Shown here: piece after piece, positions 25,737 through 35,702 of the stretch
Layout: the number at the start of each line of letters is the position of its first letter
How positions within the stretch are numbered: the first letter of the stretch is position 1
Assembly (NCBI GenBank): GCA_036732005.1
Contig: DAINDF010000004.1
Span: 186,001 to 250,000, forward strand
Direction of reading: 5' to 3'
Length of the DNA stretch: 64,000 nucleotides
From: UBA1926 sp036732005
GTDB lineage: Bacteria > Planctomycetota > Phycisphaerae > Phycisphaerales > UBA1924
Program-made: the position numbers and the translations under genes
The notes under the pieces: generated by a model
Told to the model about the DNA's origin: nothing
Seen by the model: the letters and a program-made list of their open reading frames with translations, nothing else
Database searches by the model: none

Positions 25737-28700
25737 ATGTTCACGATTACCAGCACGCGCACCTGTTTAAGTCAGTCTTTGGTGGTTCTCTCTGTCATTG
25801 CGATCGCCGTCACCGCAACCGGCAAGCCGCATGACCCCTATGGACCGCCATGCACCAAGGAGTGCTGTGGCGTTGGTGGTGCCCCGGGTGGCGGTGGTGG
25901 GCCAGGTGGCGGTGGTGGGCCTGCCGGCGGCGGGGAGCCCGGCAGTTTTGCCACCGAGCGGCAGGGCGGTGACTCAGAGAAGAAGTACAGTGATCCTGTG
26001 AACCTCGCCGTCGGGGACTACCAACTCAACCAGACCGACTTGCTTATTCCCGGCCGCGGCATGAACTTCCACCTCTCTCGGATATACCGGTCTCGGTCCG
26101 GGCTGTATTCAGTAGGTGACTATGGGAGTTACGATCACTTCTTCCCTCTCGGGATGAACTGGGATCATAGCTACAACCTCCGGATTGTGATCGGTGGCGA
26201 CGAATCGACACCCACCATGCTCACGCTCTTTGCAGGAACCGGAAGGGCAGACATCTTTGAGTTCTACGGCACCAACGCATCGGGCACGCGGACATACACA
26301 AGGGATGATTTTGCGGGCATCCTCGAGTATGACCCGCCCGCAGGTGGTGACCATGGAGTCACTCGCTTTATCACAACATCTGGAATTGTGTATTATTTTG
26401 ACTACAAGGACGCCTCTGACGAGTTACTCTGCACACGCATCGTTGATCGAACCGGCGAGAACGAGATCACGCTGAGCTACAACACTGATGAACCTCGGGC
26501 CAGGCTGAGTGAAGTTACTGACACACTCGGCAACGAGATCGCTTTTACATACCTAGACGCACCAGGAGCACCGCATCAGGGACATCCTACATACCGATAC
26601 CTCATCTGGCGTGTCACGGACCACGCAGACCGTGTCGTCGAGTACGAGTACGAACGCGTCGGCGGTCGCAACCAATTGATCGGCGTCACTCTCCCGCCGA
26701 TTGTCTCCACCGCAGACTTCCCGCTGCCACCCGAGCACGCCAGGTTCGCCGCAGGAAGGCAGTGGCAGTTTGTCTACCACGACGAAGTATCCGAACCTGG
26801 GCAAGCCCAATGGTGGAGCCGGCAACTCCGGAATGTGATCTCTCCCAACGGCGACATTGTCGTCACTAACTACTACAATGAGTGGACTTACGCGACTACG
26901 CGATATGACTACCGACTGAACTGGCAGGAGTACGGTAACGGTGTCTATACATATGTAATCACCGATGCCGCCGGAGTCCCGTTCACACCGGGAGATACCT
27001 GCAATGCCGACAACCCACCTCAGTATGACAATAATGGAACATGTGACCCTGATTATGCTTTGTGGATCAATGATCGACGCGGATTTGTAACGCGGCTCCT
27101 GTACGCGGGGATGGCAAACCCTGTCGGCCATCGTCGCCTGCTGGAGAAGACCGAGTACATCCATCCGGCATCAGCCGGGTCTCCGAGCTATCCTGGGCAG
27201 AACATGCCCGCAAATCTGGCCTCGCGCACAACGGAGTATGTGCCCTCCAATCCGAACGCTCATGGCGACTGGAACCCAAGGAAGATCGTCGACCAAGCGA
27301 CCGGAAATGTCGTCGAGTTCGACTATTTTGTCGACCAGAATCCAGGCACAGATCCGCGAAAGGCCCAAGCGGTTGTTGCTCGACGATTCAAGGAGAGCGC
27401 GACCAGCGTTCCCGACCCAGGAAATCCCGATGACGATGGCTACATCGAGGAACGCTGGGCGTACAACTTCGCATTCGGCGGCTGCTGTGGCGAGAGCATT
27501 TTTGCGACCGCATACCGCGATGGCCGGGGCAATTACACCTTCTATGAGTACGACGACGATGGCAATATCCTCGGTGTGGCCGCCGGGATCGCATCTTCAG
27601 ACGCCACGGCCGCTGGTTTGACTCTCGACTCCGTCTACAGCCACAGCGCCAACCCGACCCTCGCTGCGACGATCGAGTCCAACGCGATCTCCGTGGATCG
27701 CTACGAGTACAACCAGTACGGACAGATCACCAAGCACACGCATCCGGGAGCCGTCATCTGGAACGGTGGTGCTCCCGTGCTCTTTCGCAGCGTTGACGAG
27801 TTCGATTACTATCCGTCAGACCTTGGCGATCCTGACTATGTGGCGAACATGGCCGGGCGACTCCGCCGGGCGGTGGTCGATGTCGATCAACCCGGACGTA
27901 CGGGACTCAAGCTGACAACAACTTATGAGTACGATCGTGTTGGCAATATAACCAAGAGCATCGATGCTGGAGGAGATTATACTATGTATGTGTATAATCC
28001 TGCGAATCAGATTGTTCGGCAACAGCATTTCGCGAGCGGTGGCGGAGCTGTGCTTGCGCAAATCGACTACTACTACGATGCGAACGGCAATCTTGTCCGC
28101 CAGGACACGCTGACGCTTGACGAGGGCCTTTCGGCGGTCGGAGAAGATCACGCCGTAACGATGTTGCACGACTACGATGTGCTTGACAACCTGATCCGAA
28201 CGGCCCAGGAGATTGGTGACGTCGGCGTCGACAACGACCCCGATACCGGAGTCTTCTCGGCCGCAGGTTTGGCAACCGATCCGAATTGGATTGTCACTGA
28301 GTTTCACTACGACGCGGGCGAGAATCTCGTTCAGATCAGCCATGGCGAAGCGACCAATGGGGCCCAACCGACCAATCAGGAATTCATGGAGTACGACGAT
28401 CGGAGCCTGCTGGTGCGACTAAAAGCCGGCTGGTCCGGCAATGTGAACGAGTATCCGCTCCTGGTGACCGAGTACGCCTACGACTCCAAAGGCAGACGAG
28501 TCTCCGAGTCAGCTGTTGATCCTCAGGGTGTTGTCCCGTCGCGCACCTCCACGACGCAGTACGACGCGTTCGACCGTCCAGTTCGGGTGACCGACCCGAT
28601 GGGCAATGAAACCCGGTATACCTACGACGACAACCACAATCTACGGACTGTCGGGCTTTGCGGCGAAATCATCGATGTGAACGCGTCAGACGACCCATCC

Positions 28701-31700
28701 GACAGCCCGGTGCTGCTCTCGTACGAGGAGTTCTCGTATGACGAGTTGAACCGCCGGGTACTCAATCGTATCGGGGTGTTTGCTCTTGTCCCCGAGAACC
28801 CTGTGGTTTGCCCGACCTGGCCGCCGCCGGTCGGACTGATTGCTTATTCGGACACCGTGACGACATACAATCCCGATTCGTCGATCGCAAGCATGGTCGT
28901 TCCGACGACGGCGCCGACGGGGCTCCCGTACCCCGGAGAGACCCGCTACTTCTACGATACGGCTCGTCGCACCGCGATTTCACGCGACGCCGCGGGGAAC
29001 TCGGTTGAGTACGGGTATAGCGCCGACTCCGAGATCATCGAGACCATCTCGACCGAGAGATCCCATGATTTCGACCCGCAGACAGGCTTGCCAGCTCCTG
29101 ACCGGTTCCGGGTGACGCACGCCTACGACGGCCTCCACCGCCGAATTTCCACCATTGAAGGCGATTACACTGGGATTTCCCAACCCGACGGTCCGAAGAA
29201 CACGACCCAGTGGTTCTATGATTCTCGAGGGAACATGGTCAAGACGGTTGATCCCGAGGGGCGTGTGACGACCTTTGAGTACGATGGGCTCGGTCGGCGA
29301 ATTGTGGCCAACCATGGTGGCAATGGACTCAACCCGCCCACTGTTCGCACAGAAATTGTCTACGACAAAGCTTCCCGTGTCATTAAGCTGTTGGACGACA
29401 ATCAGCGTCAGCTGATTCCCCCTGTCGGAACAACCTACAGCCATGACGGCCTCGGTCGCGAGGTTCAGCGGACATACGCTGACAACTCGCAGCACCAGAC
29501 CTTCTACGATGCTCTTGGGAATGTTGATGCGATGATCGACGCTCGCGGCGCTCAGGTCGCCCAGGCCTACGATCGAAACGGCCGGCTGATCGAGCGAGTG
29601 ATCGTGAAACCAGAAACGGTCGGGGGGACTACATTCGAGTTGTTTACCTACGACGGCCTCGGCAGGGTCAAGACGGCGGAGAACGATGTCTCGCTGGTCA
29701 CACGGAGTTACGACTCGCGCGGCAACCTCGTGAGCGAGACCCTGAACGCCGACGCGACCAACTCCTTCCCCGCCCCGTCGAACCGCACGGTGCAGACCGA
29801 GTACGACACCGCGAACAACATCGAATCGTGCACCTACCCCGGCGCCGCACGCACGGTCTACCACACCCACGACGGCCTCAACCGGCTCGCCGGCCTCTGG
29901 GAGGACGCTTTGCACACCGACCCGATTGCGGGGTACACCTACATCGGGCCGGGCCGTGTGCAGACCCGCACGAGCGGCAACGGTGTCGTGGCGTCGTACG
30001 AATACAACGGGATGGAGGGTGTCCTCCAGGCCGCCGGCGACAACGGGTTCCGCCGGGTCACCGAGATCCGGCACGAACTCGGCGCCACGCTGCTGGAGGG
30101 CCGCGCGTTCACCTGGGACAAGGCGGGCAACAAGACGAGCCATGTCGACCTGCGAACAACCTACGCGGGCCGGCGTGAACGCGAGTTCGGCTACGACGGC
30201 CTGAACCGCCTTGTCGAGACACAGGTGACTTACCCCGGGATACCGTCACAGAACGGGACAACGACCTACACGCTCGACGGCGTCCACAACCGGACGGCGG
30301 TGAGCGGCTCGGAGGACGCCGGCGCGGCCGTTGGCACCTACACTCAGAACGCCGCCAACGCCGCGCTCAACCAGTACACGACGGTCCCGGCCATGCCATC
30401 CGACAACGCCACGCTCGATACCTACGAGTCCCTCTACGACGAGAACGGCAATGTGGGCTCTATGCTCCAGTTCCCCCGGCACGGCGACCTGGACGGCGAC
30501 TACGACCGCGACCTGAGCGACATCACGCTCTTCACCTCGGCCTTCCAGAACGAGGAGCCCGCGGCCGATCTCAACGGCGACGGGGTCTGGGACGCGTCGG
30601 ACCTGAACCTCTTCATCGGCTCGCCGGAGTCCTACGAGCATGTCTCGCTCGTCTACGACTGGCGGAACCAACTGGTCGGGTTCCTGCGGAGCAACGGCAC
30701 GGACGAGCTCGTCTCCGCCGAATACCGATACGACTGCTTCAACCGCCGGATCGCGTCGATCATCGACCTCGACGGCGACGGCACGGCCGACGAGACGCCG
30801 CACTTCGTGTACGGGGGCCAGGCCGCCTGGCAGCTCTTCGAGGAGTACAACGGCCCGGGCTCGACGGCGACGCGGCTCAAGAGCTATGTCTACGGCAACT
30901 ACATCGACGAGGTGCTCCAGATGCGGAACCACCCGTCGGGCGAGGATTTCTATTTCCACCAGGACGACCTGTTCAGCGTCTACGCGATCACGGACGACAC
31001 AGGAGCCGTAGTCGAGCGGTACGAGTACGGGGACTACGGGCAGGTGCGGATCCTGACGCCCGGGGGCGCCGATCGGTCGGAGTCGCTGCTGGGCAACCGG
31101 CACACATTCACGGGCCGGCTGCTGGACGACGAGATGACGCTGGCCGGCGGGGAGCAGGTGCTGCAGTATCGGCACCGGTATATGACGACGGGGAGCGGGA
31201 GGTTTGTGCAGCGAGACCTGTACGGATATAACGCCGGAATGAACATTTATACCTATGCGGGAAATGCACCGCTACACCTCCGAGATCCCTTCGGGCTTGA
31301 GCCTTGGCAAGTTCGTCCACCGAACATGCCTATCTATCCAGGAGACAGTCCAATTGCACCGCAGCCAGGTCAAGATGTCACCAGATGCGTAGCGAGGTGC
31401 ATGGGCCAGTACCTCGGCATCGAAGGTGTAGCGGCATGTGTGACTGCATTAGGCCTTGATTATTTGTGGAGCCCCGTCCCGAAGACCCCCCATGAGATGA
31501 GGATGCCTCATCGGATCACGGATGACGCGTCTCGCGCACGCCGCTGGGGGATCAAGTGTCACGCACCTAAATGGGTACGACGCCCAGTGAAGCTGATCGG
31601 GAAGCTTGGCGGCGGACTCCTTGGAAAGCTCATCGCCTATCCTAGCTGCGCATACACTGTTGGGCTGCTTGCGGGGTGCGCCGATATGTGTGCGCGTGAC

Positions 31701-31715
31701 CCATATTCGTATTGA
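25737..31715 (+). CDS. Secreted RHS/YD-repeat protein with C-terminal tip
   Basis: The 1992-residue protein begins with a signal peptide (LVVLSVIAIAVTATG) and a Gly-rich linker (GGGGGPGGGGG, ~45-60), then long YD/RHS repeats (Y-x-Y-D..GR/GN units). A dockerin-like pair of calcium loops is embedded at about 1580-1625 (DLDGDYDRDLSDI...DLNGDGVWDASDL). The RHS core ends at RDPFGLEP near 1850. The last ~140 residues are a non-repeat, Cys-rich tip with a hydrophobic helix (LLGKLIAYPSCAYTVGLL), probably a toxin. The ATG at 25737 has GGAGG six bases upstream. Such proteins encapsulate a toxin and deliver it on contact. Tip activity is unknown, and the adjacent membrane gene is the likely immunity. 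Confidence 0.9.
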   Translation: MFTITSTRTCLSQSLVVLSVIAIAVTATGKPHDPYGPPCTKECCGVGGAPGGGGGPGGGGGPAGGGEPGSFATERQGGDSEKKYSDPVNLAVGDYQLNQTDLLIPGRGMNFHLSRIYRSRSGLYSVGDYGSYDHFFPLGMNWDHSYNLRIVIGGDESTPTMLTLFAGTGRADIFEFYGTNASGTRTYTRDDFAGILEYDPPAGGDHGVTRFITTSGIVYYFDYKDASDELLCTRIVDRTGENEITLSYNTDEPRARLSEVTDTLGNEIAFTYLDAPGAPHQGHPTYRYLIWRVTDHADRVVEYEYERVGGRNQLIGVTLPPIVSTADFPLPPEHARFAAGRQWQFVYHDEVSEPGQAQWWSRQLRNVISPNGDIVVTNYYNEWTYATTRYDYRLNWQEYGNGVYTYVITDAAGVPFTPGDTCNADNPPQYDNNGTCDPDYALWINDRRGFVTRLLYAGMANPVGHRRLLEKTEYIHPASAGSPSYPGQNMPANLASRTTEYVPSNPNAHGDWNPRKIVDQATGNVVEFDYFVDQNPGTDPRKAQAVVARRFKESATSVPDPGNPDDDGYIEERWAYNFAFGGCCGESIFATAYRDGRGNYTFYEYDDDGNILGVAAGIASSDATAAGLTLDSVYSHSANPTLAATIESNAISVDRYEYNQYGQITKHTHPGAVIWNGGAPVLFRSVDEFDYYPSDLGDPDYVANMAGRLRRAVVDVDQPGRTGLKLTTTYEYDRVGNITKSIDAGGDYTMYVYNPANQIVRQQHFASGGGAVLAQIDYYYDANGNLVRQDTLTLDEGLSAVGEDHAVTMLHDYDVLDNLIRTAQEIGDVGVDNDPDTGVFSAAGLATDPNWIVTEFHYDAGENLVQISHGEATNGAQPTNQEFMEYDDRSLLVRLKAGWSGNVNEYPLLVTEYAYDSKGRRVSESAVDPQGVVPSRTSTTQYDAFDRPVRVTDPMGNETRYTYDDNHNLRTVGLCGEIIDVNASDDPSDSPVLLSYEEFSYDELNRRVLNRIGVFALVPENPVVCPTWPPPVGLIAYSDTVTTYNPDSSIASMVVPTTAPTGLPYPGETRYFYDTARRTAISRDAAGNSVEYGYSADSEIIETISTERSHDFDPQTGLPAPDRFRVTHAYDGLHRRISTIEGDYTGISQPDGPKNTTQWFYDSRGNMVKTVDPEGRVTTFEYDGLGRRIVANHGGNGLNPPTVRTEIVYDKASRVIKLLDDNQRQLIPPVGTTYSHDGLGREVQRTYADNSQHQTFYDALGNVDAMIDARGAQVAQAYDRNGRLIERVIVKPETVGGTTFELFTYDGLGRVKTAENDVSLVTRSYDSRGNLVSETLNADATNSFPAPSNRTVQTEYDTANNIESCTYPGAARTVYHTHDGLNRLAGLWEDALHTDPIAGYTYIGPGRVQTRTSGNGVVASYEYNGMEGVLQAAGDNGFRRVTEIRHELGATLLEGRAFTWDKAGNKTSHVDLRTTYAGRREREFGYDGLNRLVETQVTYPGIPSQNGTTTYTLDGVHNRTAVSGSEDAGAAVGTYTQNAANAALNQYTTVPAMPSDNATLDTYESLYDENGNVGSMLQFPRHGDLDGDYDRDLSDITLFTSAFQNEEPAADLNGDGVWDASDLNLFIGSPESYEHVSLVYDWRNQLVGFLRSNGTDELVSAEYRYDCFNRRIASIIDLDGDGTADETPHFVYGGQAAWQLFEEYNGPGSTATRLKSYVYGNYIDEVLQMRNHPSGEDFYFHQDDLFSVYAITDDTGAVVERYEYGDYGQVRILTPGGADRSESLLGNRHTFTGRLLDDEMTLAGGEQVLQYRHRYMTTGSGRFVQRDLYGYNAGMNIYTYAGNAPLHLRDPFGLEPWQVRPPNMPIYPGDSPIAPQPGQDVTRCVARCMGQYLGIEGVAACVTALGLDYLWSPVPKTPHEMRMPHRITDDASRARRWGIKCHAPKWVRRPVKLIGKLGGGLLGKLIAYPSCAYTVGLLAGCADMCARDPYSY
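30319..31045 (+). repeat. RHS core repeat, copy 1 (727 bp)
   Basis: This stretch of the RHS gene recurs 1975 bp downstream at 32294-33020. After the first ~20 bases the two copies appear identical over the stretches compared by eye. It encodes the segment from YTQNAANAALNQY through the embedded calcium loops to EYGDYGQV. The following sequences diverge, so recombination between copies would swap the tip. Confidence 0.9.
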
Positions 31716-31719
31716 AGCC

Positions 31720-32184
31720 ATGACGACGCAATGGTTAGTGTGTATCATTGGTTTCGGTGGAGTGGCGATTTGCGTTATATTGTCGCGATTGTGCGATTAT
31801 CACAAGTACATGTCGAGGCAGCGTCGCCGAGACCGAGATCGAGGACGTGTTTCTGTCACTCTGTTGTATGAAGAATACCCCTACCGCCATGAAGTCGAAC
31901 GTGCTGAATTTGAACTAGTATGGAGGGCCTTGGCGGGTACGCTTGGAATCTCACCGGAGCGACTTCGGCATTCAGATACAGTCGGGAGTGTTGTTGTCCA
32001 TTCAAAGCACTACGGTGTCGATTCGGTTGATCTTCAGGAATTGGCGATTGACTTGGTTTCCGGAATTTCTACTGTTGAGGTTGTAGGGATGGTCTTTTGT
32101 CCGGAAGATCGTACAGTATCAGAGATCGCTAGAGATCTGCTAGAGCTGCGGAGGAGGGCGTGTGAACGCGGGTCCAAAGTGTAA
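31720..32184 (+). CDS. Putative immunity protein for RHS tip (membrane-anchored)
   Basis: This 154-residue protein starts four bases after the RHS stop. An N-terminal membrane helix (WLVCIIGFGGVAICVILS) is followed by a basic stretch (RQRRRDRDRGR) and a soluble domain (VSVTLLYEEYPYRHEV...DLQELAIDLVSGIS). Low GC and position directly after a polymorphic-toxin tip are typical of immunity genes. No known immunity family was recognised, so the assignment is from context. Confidence 0.65.
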   Translation: MTTQWLVCIIGFGGVAICVILSRLCDYHKYMSRQRRRDRDRGRVSVTLLYEEYPYRHEVERAEFELVWRALAGTLGISPERLRHSDTVGSVVVHSKHYGVDSVDLQELAIDLVSGISTVEVVGMVFCPEDRTVSEIARDLLELRRRACERGSKV

Positions 32185-32293
32185 TCGCGTGGCCAGGTGC
32201 CCATGACCGCAGGCGGTGCCACAGACCTTCCCGACAGGTCAGTGCCCCTCGCGGACAGCCAGCACAAGGCCTGTGGCCTGTGACCGGGGGTCT

Positions 32294-33020
32294 CCGGCGC
32301 GGCCGTGGGGATCTACACTCAGAACGCCGCCAACGCCGCGCTCAACCAGTACACGACGGTCCCGGCCATGCCATCCGACAACGCCACGCTCGATACCTAC
32401 GAGTCCCTCTACGACGAGAACGGCAATGTGGGCTCTATGCTCCAGTTCCCCCGGCACGGCGACCTGGACGGCGACTACGACCGCGACCTGAGCGACATCA
32501 CGCTCTTCACCTCGGCCTTCCAGAACGAGGAGCCCGCGGCCGATCTCAACGGCGACGGGGTCTGGGACGCGTCGGACCTGAACCTCTTCATCGGCTCGCC
32601 GGAGTCCTACGAGCATGTCTCGCTCGTCTACGACTGGCGGAACCAACTGGTCGGGTTCCTGCGGAGCAACGGCACGGACGAGCTCGTCTCCGCCGAATAC
32701 CGATACGACTGCTTCAACCGCCGGATCGCGTCGATCATCGACCTCGACGGCGACGGCACGGCCGACGAGACGCCGCACTTCGTGTACGGGGGCCAGGCCG
32801 CCTGGCAGCTCTTCGAGGAGTACAACGGCCCGGGCTCGACGGCGACGCGGCTCAAGAGCTATGTCTACGGCAACTACATCGACGAGGTGCTCCAGATGCG
32901 GAACCACCCGTCGGGCGAGGATTTCTATTTCCACCAGGACGACCTGTTCAGCGTCTACGCGATCACGGACGACACAGGAGCCGTAGTCGAGCGGTACGAG
33001 TACGGGGACTACGGGCAGGT
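32294..33020 (+). repeat. RHS core repeat, copy 2 (orphan cassette)
   Basis: Copy of 30319-31045 placed upstream of an alternative tip. The absence of visible divergence across the copied core implies recent duplication or ongoing gene conversion. The left end has no start signal of its own. Confidence 0.9.
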
Positions 33021-33885
33021 CACAGTGCGGGGCGCCAACAATGCGGACCGTGATCCGGACATGGACGGGCAGACCGAGAGCCTGTACGGTAATCGGCACA
33101 CATTCACAGGGCGACTGCTCGATCACGAGATGACGCTCGCGGGCGGGGAGCAGATGTTGCAGTATCGGCGTCGATCAATGGCTGCCGCCTCCGGACGCTT
33201 TTTGCAGCGCGATGCGATGCTGTATGTTGATTCGCCCAACTCTTATTGCTATGTGGCGTCGAATCCGTTGGTATATTTAGACCCAACTGGCAACGTAATT
33301 CTTCCGAGCGAATTCTTGTATCCGGATCGCACTCCATGGCAACCCGGGAAACGCATCAAGGGTCCGGGTTCTCAACCGTTCGATTTAAGCCCTGGAATCA
33401 CCATTCCTCCTGGGTCGGGCGCGCCGGACCGCCTCCGTCGAGAGATCGAGGCCACGCCGAACAAAATGGGATCAAGAACGTGCAAGCTCTCAGATCACGG
33501 GAAGCCCGGACACATCACTTTGCCAGATGGGACCACCTTAACGCCGGGAGGTTTAGACAGGATCAGACAAAAGATTCGAGATGGTAAGCCGCTGTCGCCT
33601 GGTGAGCAAAATGCTTTAGATACCTTGAACACGCTCAACGAGAATTGCGACAAGGTGATATTCGAAACTTGCTTTTCGGATCAAACTGGCATACCTGGTA
33701 AGCTGCGGAGCATGTTCCCGGATACGGAGTGGGAAGGATACCCGGGCCGTATTTGGATAGACCCAATCGGCAATCCGCGCGAAATCCCAGGAGGCGGCCG
33801 GCCGCAGTCTCCTCGCGCTGATCCGGACCCATTGCCGCTTTGGCATCCTGGCACGTGGCTCCCGTATGTTCTGATTCCGCTATAG
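32305..33885 (+). pseudogene. Orphan RHS tip cassette with caspase-like tip
   Basis: The 526-codon frame (GTG at 32305, no ribosome-binding site) lacks signal peptide and most RHS repeats. It has the repeated core, then its own RHS end (GRFLQRDAM, YLDPTGNV) and a new tip. The tip carries SDHGKPGHITLPDGTTLTP (H398) and CDKVIFETCFSD (C456). This His...Cys spacing with hydrophobic strands resembles caspase-like/C80/CHAT-type cysteine hydrolases. It is probably silent until recombined onto the complete RHS gene upstream. A cognate immunity gene follows at once. Activity of the tip is inferred. Confidence 0.75.
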
Positions 33886-33917
33886 CAGAATAATCGATGC
33901 ATGGAGGCCTTCTGATC

Positions 33918-34421
33918 ATGCGAGTGCCAAAGTTGCCCTGGTTTGTCTGTTTGGGACTAGTCGCTAGCTCGCTCTCCGTAGCGGCGATATTCTGGGCGAT
34001 CGAGTCATTCAGGAGCTTTAAGTGCCGTCGGCAGGCGGTCGAGGTGGCGTATCAGATCTCCGAATTGTCGTGGCCTTTGTTGGATTGCATCGCAGAAGCT
34101 CAGACTTTTCCAGAGCATGGCTCGGATGCCGATCCCGCTCAATATGATGTTTGCAAGCAGCTACTTGAAAAAATCGTGACCGAAGTTGACACAGAACAGA
34201 TCAGATTTAGAGCAAACCCTGATTGGCAAATATTTGTGAGCGCCTCTGTGCCGGGTGGTCGTGAAGACGGCGTGGCGTTTGCTGCAGAATTCAATCATAA
34301 TTCTTGTGCCGGTGCGGACGATTATTTCGTGGCGATTTATACGGCAAGCGGTCGGGTACTTGAGGCACGTAGTATGGATGTTAATGAAGTTCCGGCGTGG
34401 CTTCTGATGCCCAAACGATGA
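33918..34421 (+). CDS. Putative immunity protein for orphan RHS tip
   Basis: The 167-residue protein has an N-terminal membrane helix (FVCLGLVASSLSVAAIFWAI) and a soluble domain (RRQAVEVAYQISELSWPLLD...DWQIFVSASVPGG...FVAIYTASGRVLE). It begins 32 bases after the orphan tip stop. ATG 33918 has GGAGG about 10 bases upstream; an in-frame ATG at 33897 lacks one. Like the other candidate immunity gene it is membrane-anchored, but the sequences are unrelated. Assigned by position. Confidence 0.6.
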   Translation: MRVPKLPWFVCLGLVASSLSVAAIFWAIESFRSFKCRRQAVEVAYQISELSWPLLDCIAEAQTFPEHGSDADPAQYDVCKQLLEKIVTEVDTEQIRFRANPDWQIFVSASVPGGREDGVAFAAEFNHNSCAGADDYFVAIYTASGRVLEARSMDVNEVPAWLLMPKR

Positions 34422-34429
34422 CAGGGGCA

Positions 34430-34523
34430 CTAGGCCGAGTCTGACGGCTCAAGCAGGCGTAGGTATCTGCTGACGAAGGCGAGCTTGAGCATGGCGAGAT
34501 AGTGGACGGCGAGCTTCTCGTAG
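34430..34523 (-). pseudogene. IS5-family transposase C-terminal remnant
   Basis: On the minus strand, HYEKLAVHYLAMLKLAFVSRY followed by LRLLEPSDSA and a TAG stop is the typical end of an IS5-family DDE transposase. The fragment stops exactly where the IS3 left end begins, so the IS3 element inserted into, or recombined with, an IS5 copy whose remainder is gone. Confidence 0.75.
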
Positions 34524-34602
34524 TGGTCTTGACCCCGGAACTCGGTCCGGCGTGAGTGAGAAATCTGTGGGATGATTCCGGTCTCTGTTTGGGAGACCGA
34601 GG

Positions 34603-34869
34603 ATGAAGCGGAAGCGGTTCAGTGTGGAGCAGATCGCGTACGCGATCACGCAGGCGGAGAGCGGGACGGCGGTGGCGGCGATCTGCCGGCAGATGGGCGT
34701 GTCGGAGCCGACGTTCTATCGGTGGAAGAAGAAGTACGCGGGGCTGGGCGTATCCGAGGTCCGTCGGCTCAAGCAGCTCGAAGAGGAGAACGCGAATCTC
34801 AATCGGCTGGTGGCGGACCTGAGCTTGGACAAGGCCATGCTGCAGGATGTGCTGCGAAAAAAACTGTGA
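34603..34869 (+). CDS. IS3-family transposase OrfA
   Basis: The 88-residue protein starts MKRKRFSVEQIAYAITQAES and has the helix-turn-helix GTAVAAICRQMGVSEPTFYRWKKK split over residues ~20-45, then a leucine-zipper coiled coil (LKQLEEENANLNRLVADLSL). It binds the terminal repeats. The gene ends CGA AAA AAA CTG TGA. The A7 run allows a -1 ribosomal slip that fuses it to OrfB, giving the active OrfAB transposase. Confidence 0.92.
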   Translation: MKRKRFSVEQIAYAITQAESGTAVAAICRQMGVSEPTFYRWKKKYAGLGVSEVRRLKQLEEENANLNRLVADLSLDKAMLQDVLRKKL

Positions 34870-35702
34870 CGCCTGCGCGGAAGCGTGAGTTGGTGGAGTA
34901 CGTGCGGGCGGCGTACGACCTGAGCGAGCGACGAGGGTGCTCGGTGCTGGTGTTCGCCCGGAGCGTGCAGCGGTACGAGAGCGTGCGGGACCCGTGCACG
35001 GCGCTTCGGATGCGGATCAAGGAGCTGACGGCGTCGCGTGTGACATGGGGGTATCGACGCGTGCATGTGCTGCTGGCCCGTGAAGGCTGGGCGGTGAACG
35101 CGAAGAAGGTGTACCGGATCTACCGGGAGGAAGGGCTGTCGATGCGGGCGAAGCGGCCGCGTCGGCACAAGGTGGCGCAGGTACGACGCATGACGCCGGT
35201 GGCAACATCCCGGGACGAGCGGTGGAGCATGGACTTCATCGCGGACCAACTGGGCGACGGGCGACGCATCCGAGTGCTGACGATCGTGGACCACTACACA
35301 CGGGAGAGCATGGCCATGGAGGTCGGCCAGTCGATGGGGAGCGAGGCGGTGATCGCGGTGCTGGATCGGCTCGGCCGGATGCGTCGGAGGCCGCGAACGA
35401 TCTGCGTGGACAACGGCCCGGAGTTCGCGTCGAAGGCCTTGGACGAATGGGCCTATCGCAATGGCGTCACTCTGAACTTCAGCCGGCCGGGCAAGCCAAC
35501 GGACAACGCGATGGTCGAGTCGTTCAGCGCTCGGGCTCGGGCCGAGTGCCTGAACATGCACTGGTTCGAATCGCTGGAAGAAGCCCGCGAAACGACCGAG
35601 GCGTGGCGCCGGCACTACAACGACGACAGACCCCACAGCGCTCTGGGCAACCTGGCCCCCAGAGAGTTCGCTTCAACCGGCCGGGCTAGCCCGGCCGGTT
35701 GA
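34866..35702 (+). CDS. IS3-family transposase OrfB (DDE integrase)
   Basis: This 278-residue integrase is read from a GTG at 34866 or, in the fused form, after a -1 shift at the A7 run near 34857-34863. An HTH_21-type region (LTASRVTWGYRRVHVLLAREG) precedes the rve core. The DDE residues are visible: Asp in WSMDFIADQL, Asp in CVDNGPEF and Glu in DNAMVESFSARARAECL, with the end motif RHYNDDRPHSALG. All catalytic residues are present, so the element may be active. It matches the transposase fragment at 7095-7434 only at family level. Confidence 0.92.
   Translation: MTPARKRELVEYVRAAYDLSERRGCSVLVFARSVQRYESVRDPCTALRMRIKELTASRVTWGYRRVHVLLAREGWAVNAKKVYRIYREEGLSMRAKRPRRHKVAQVRRMTPVATSRDERWSMDFIADQLGDGRRIRVLTIVDHYTRESMAMEVGQSMGSEAVIAVLDRLGRMRRRPRTICVDNGPEFASKALDEWAYRNGVTLNFSRPGKPTDNAMVESFSARARAECLNMHWFESLEEARETTEAWRRHYNDDRPHSALGNLAPREFASTGRASPAG

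Noticed and set aside
28980..31175. Long minus-strand frames opposite the RHS gene
   Set aside because: Val/Arg-rich, no motif, and repeated opposite the orphan cassette only because the DNA is duplicated.
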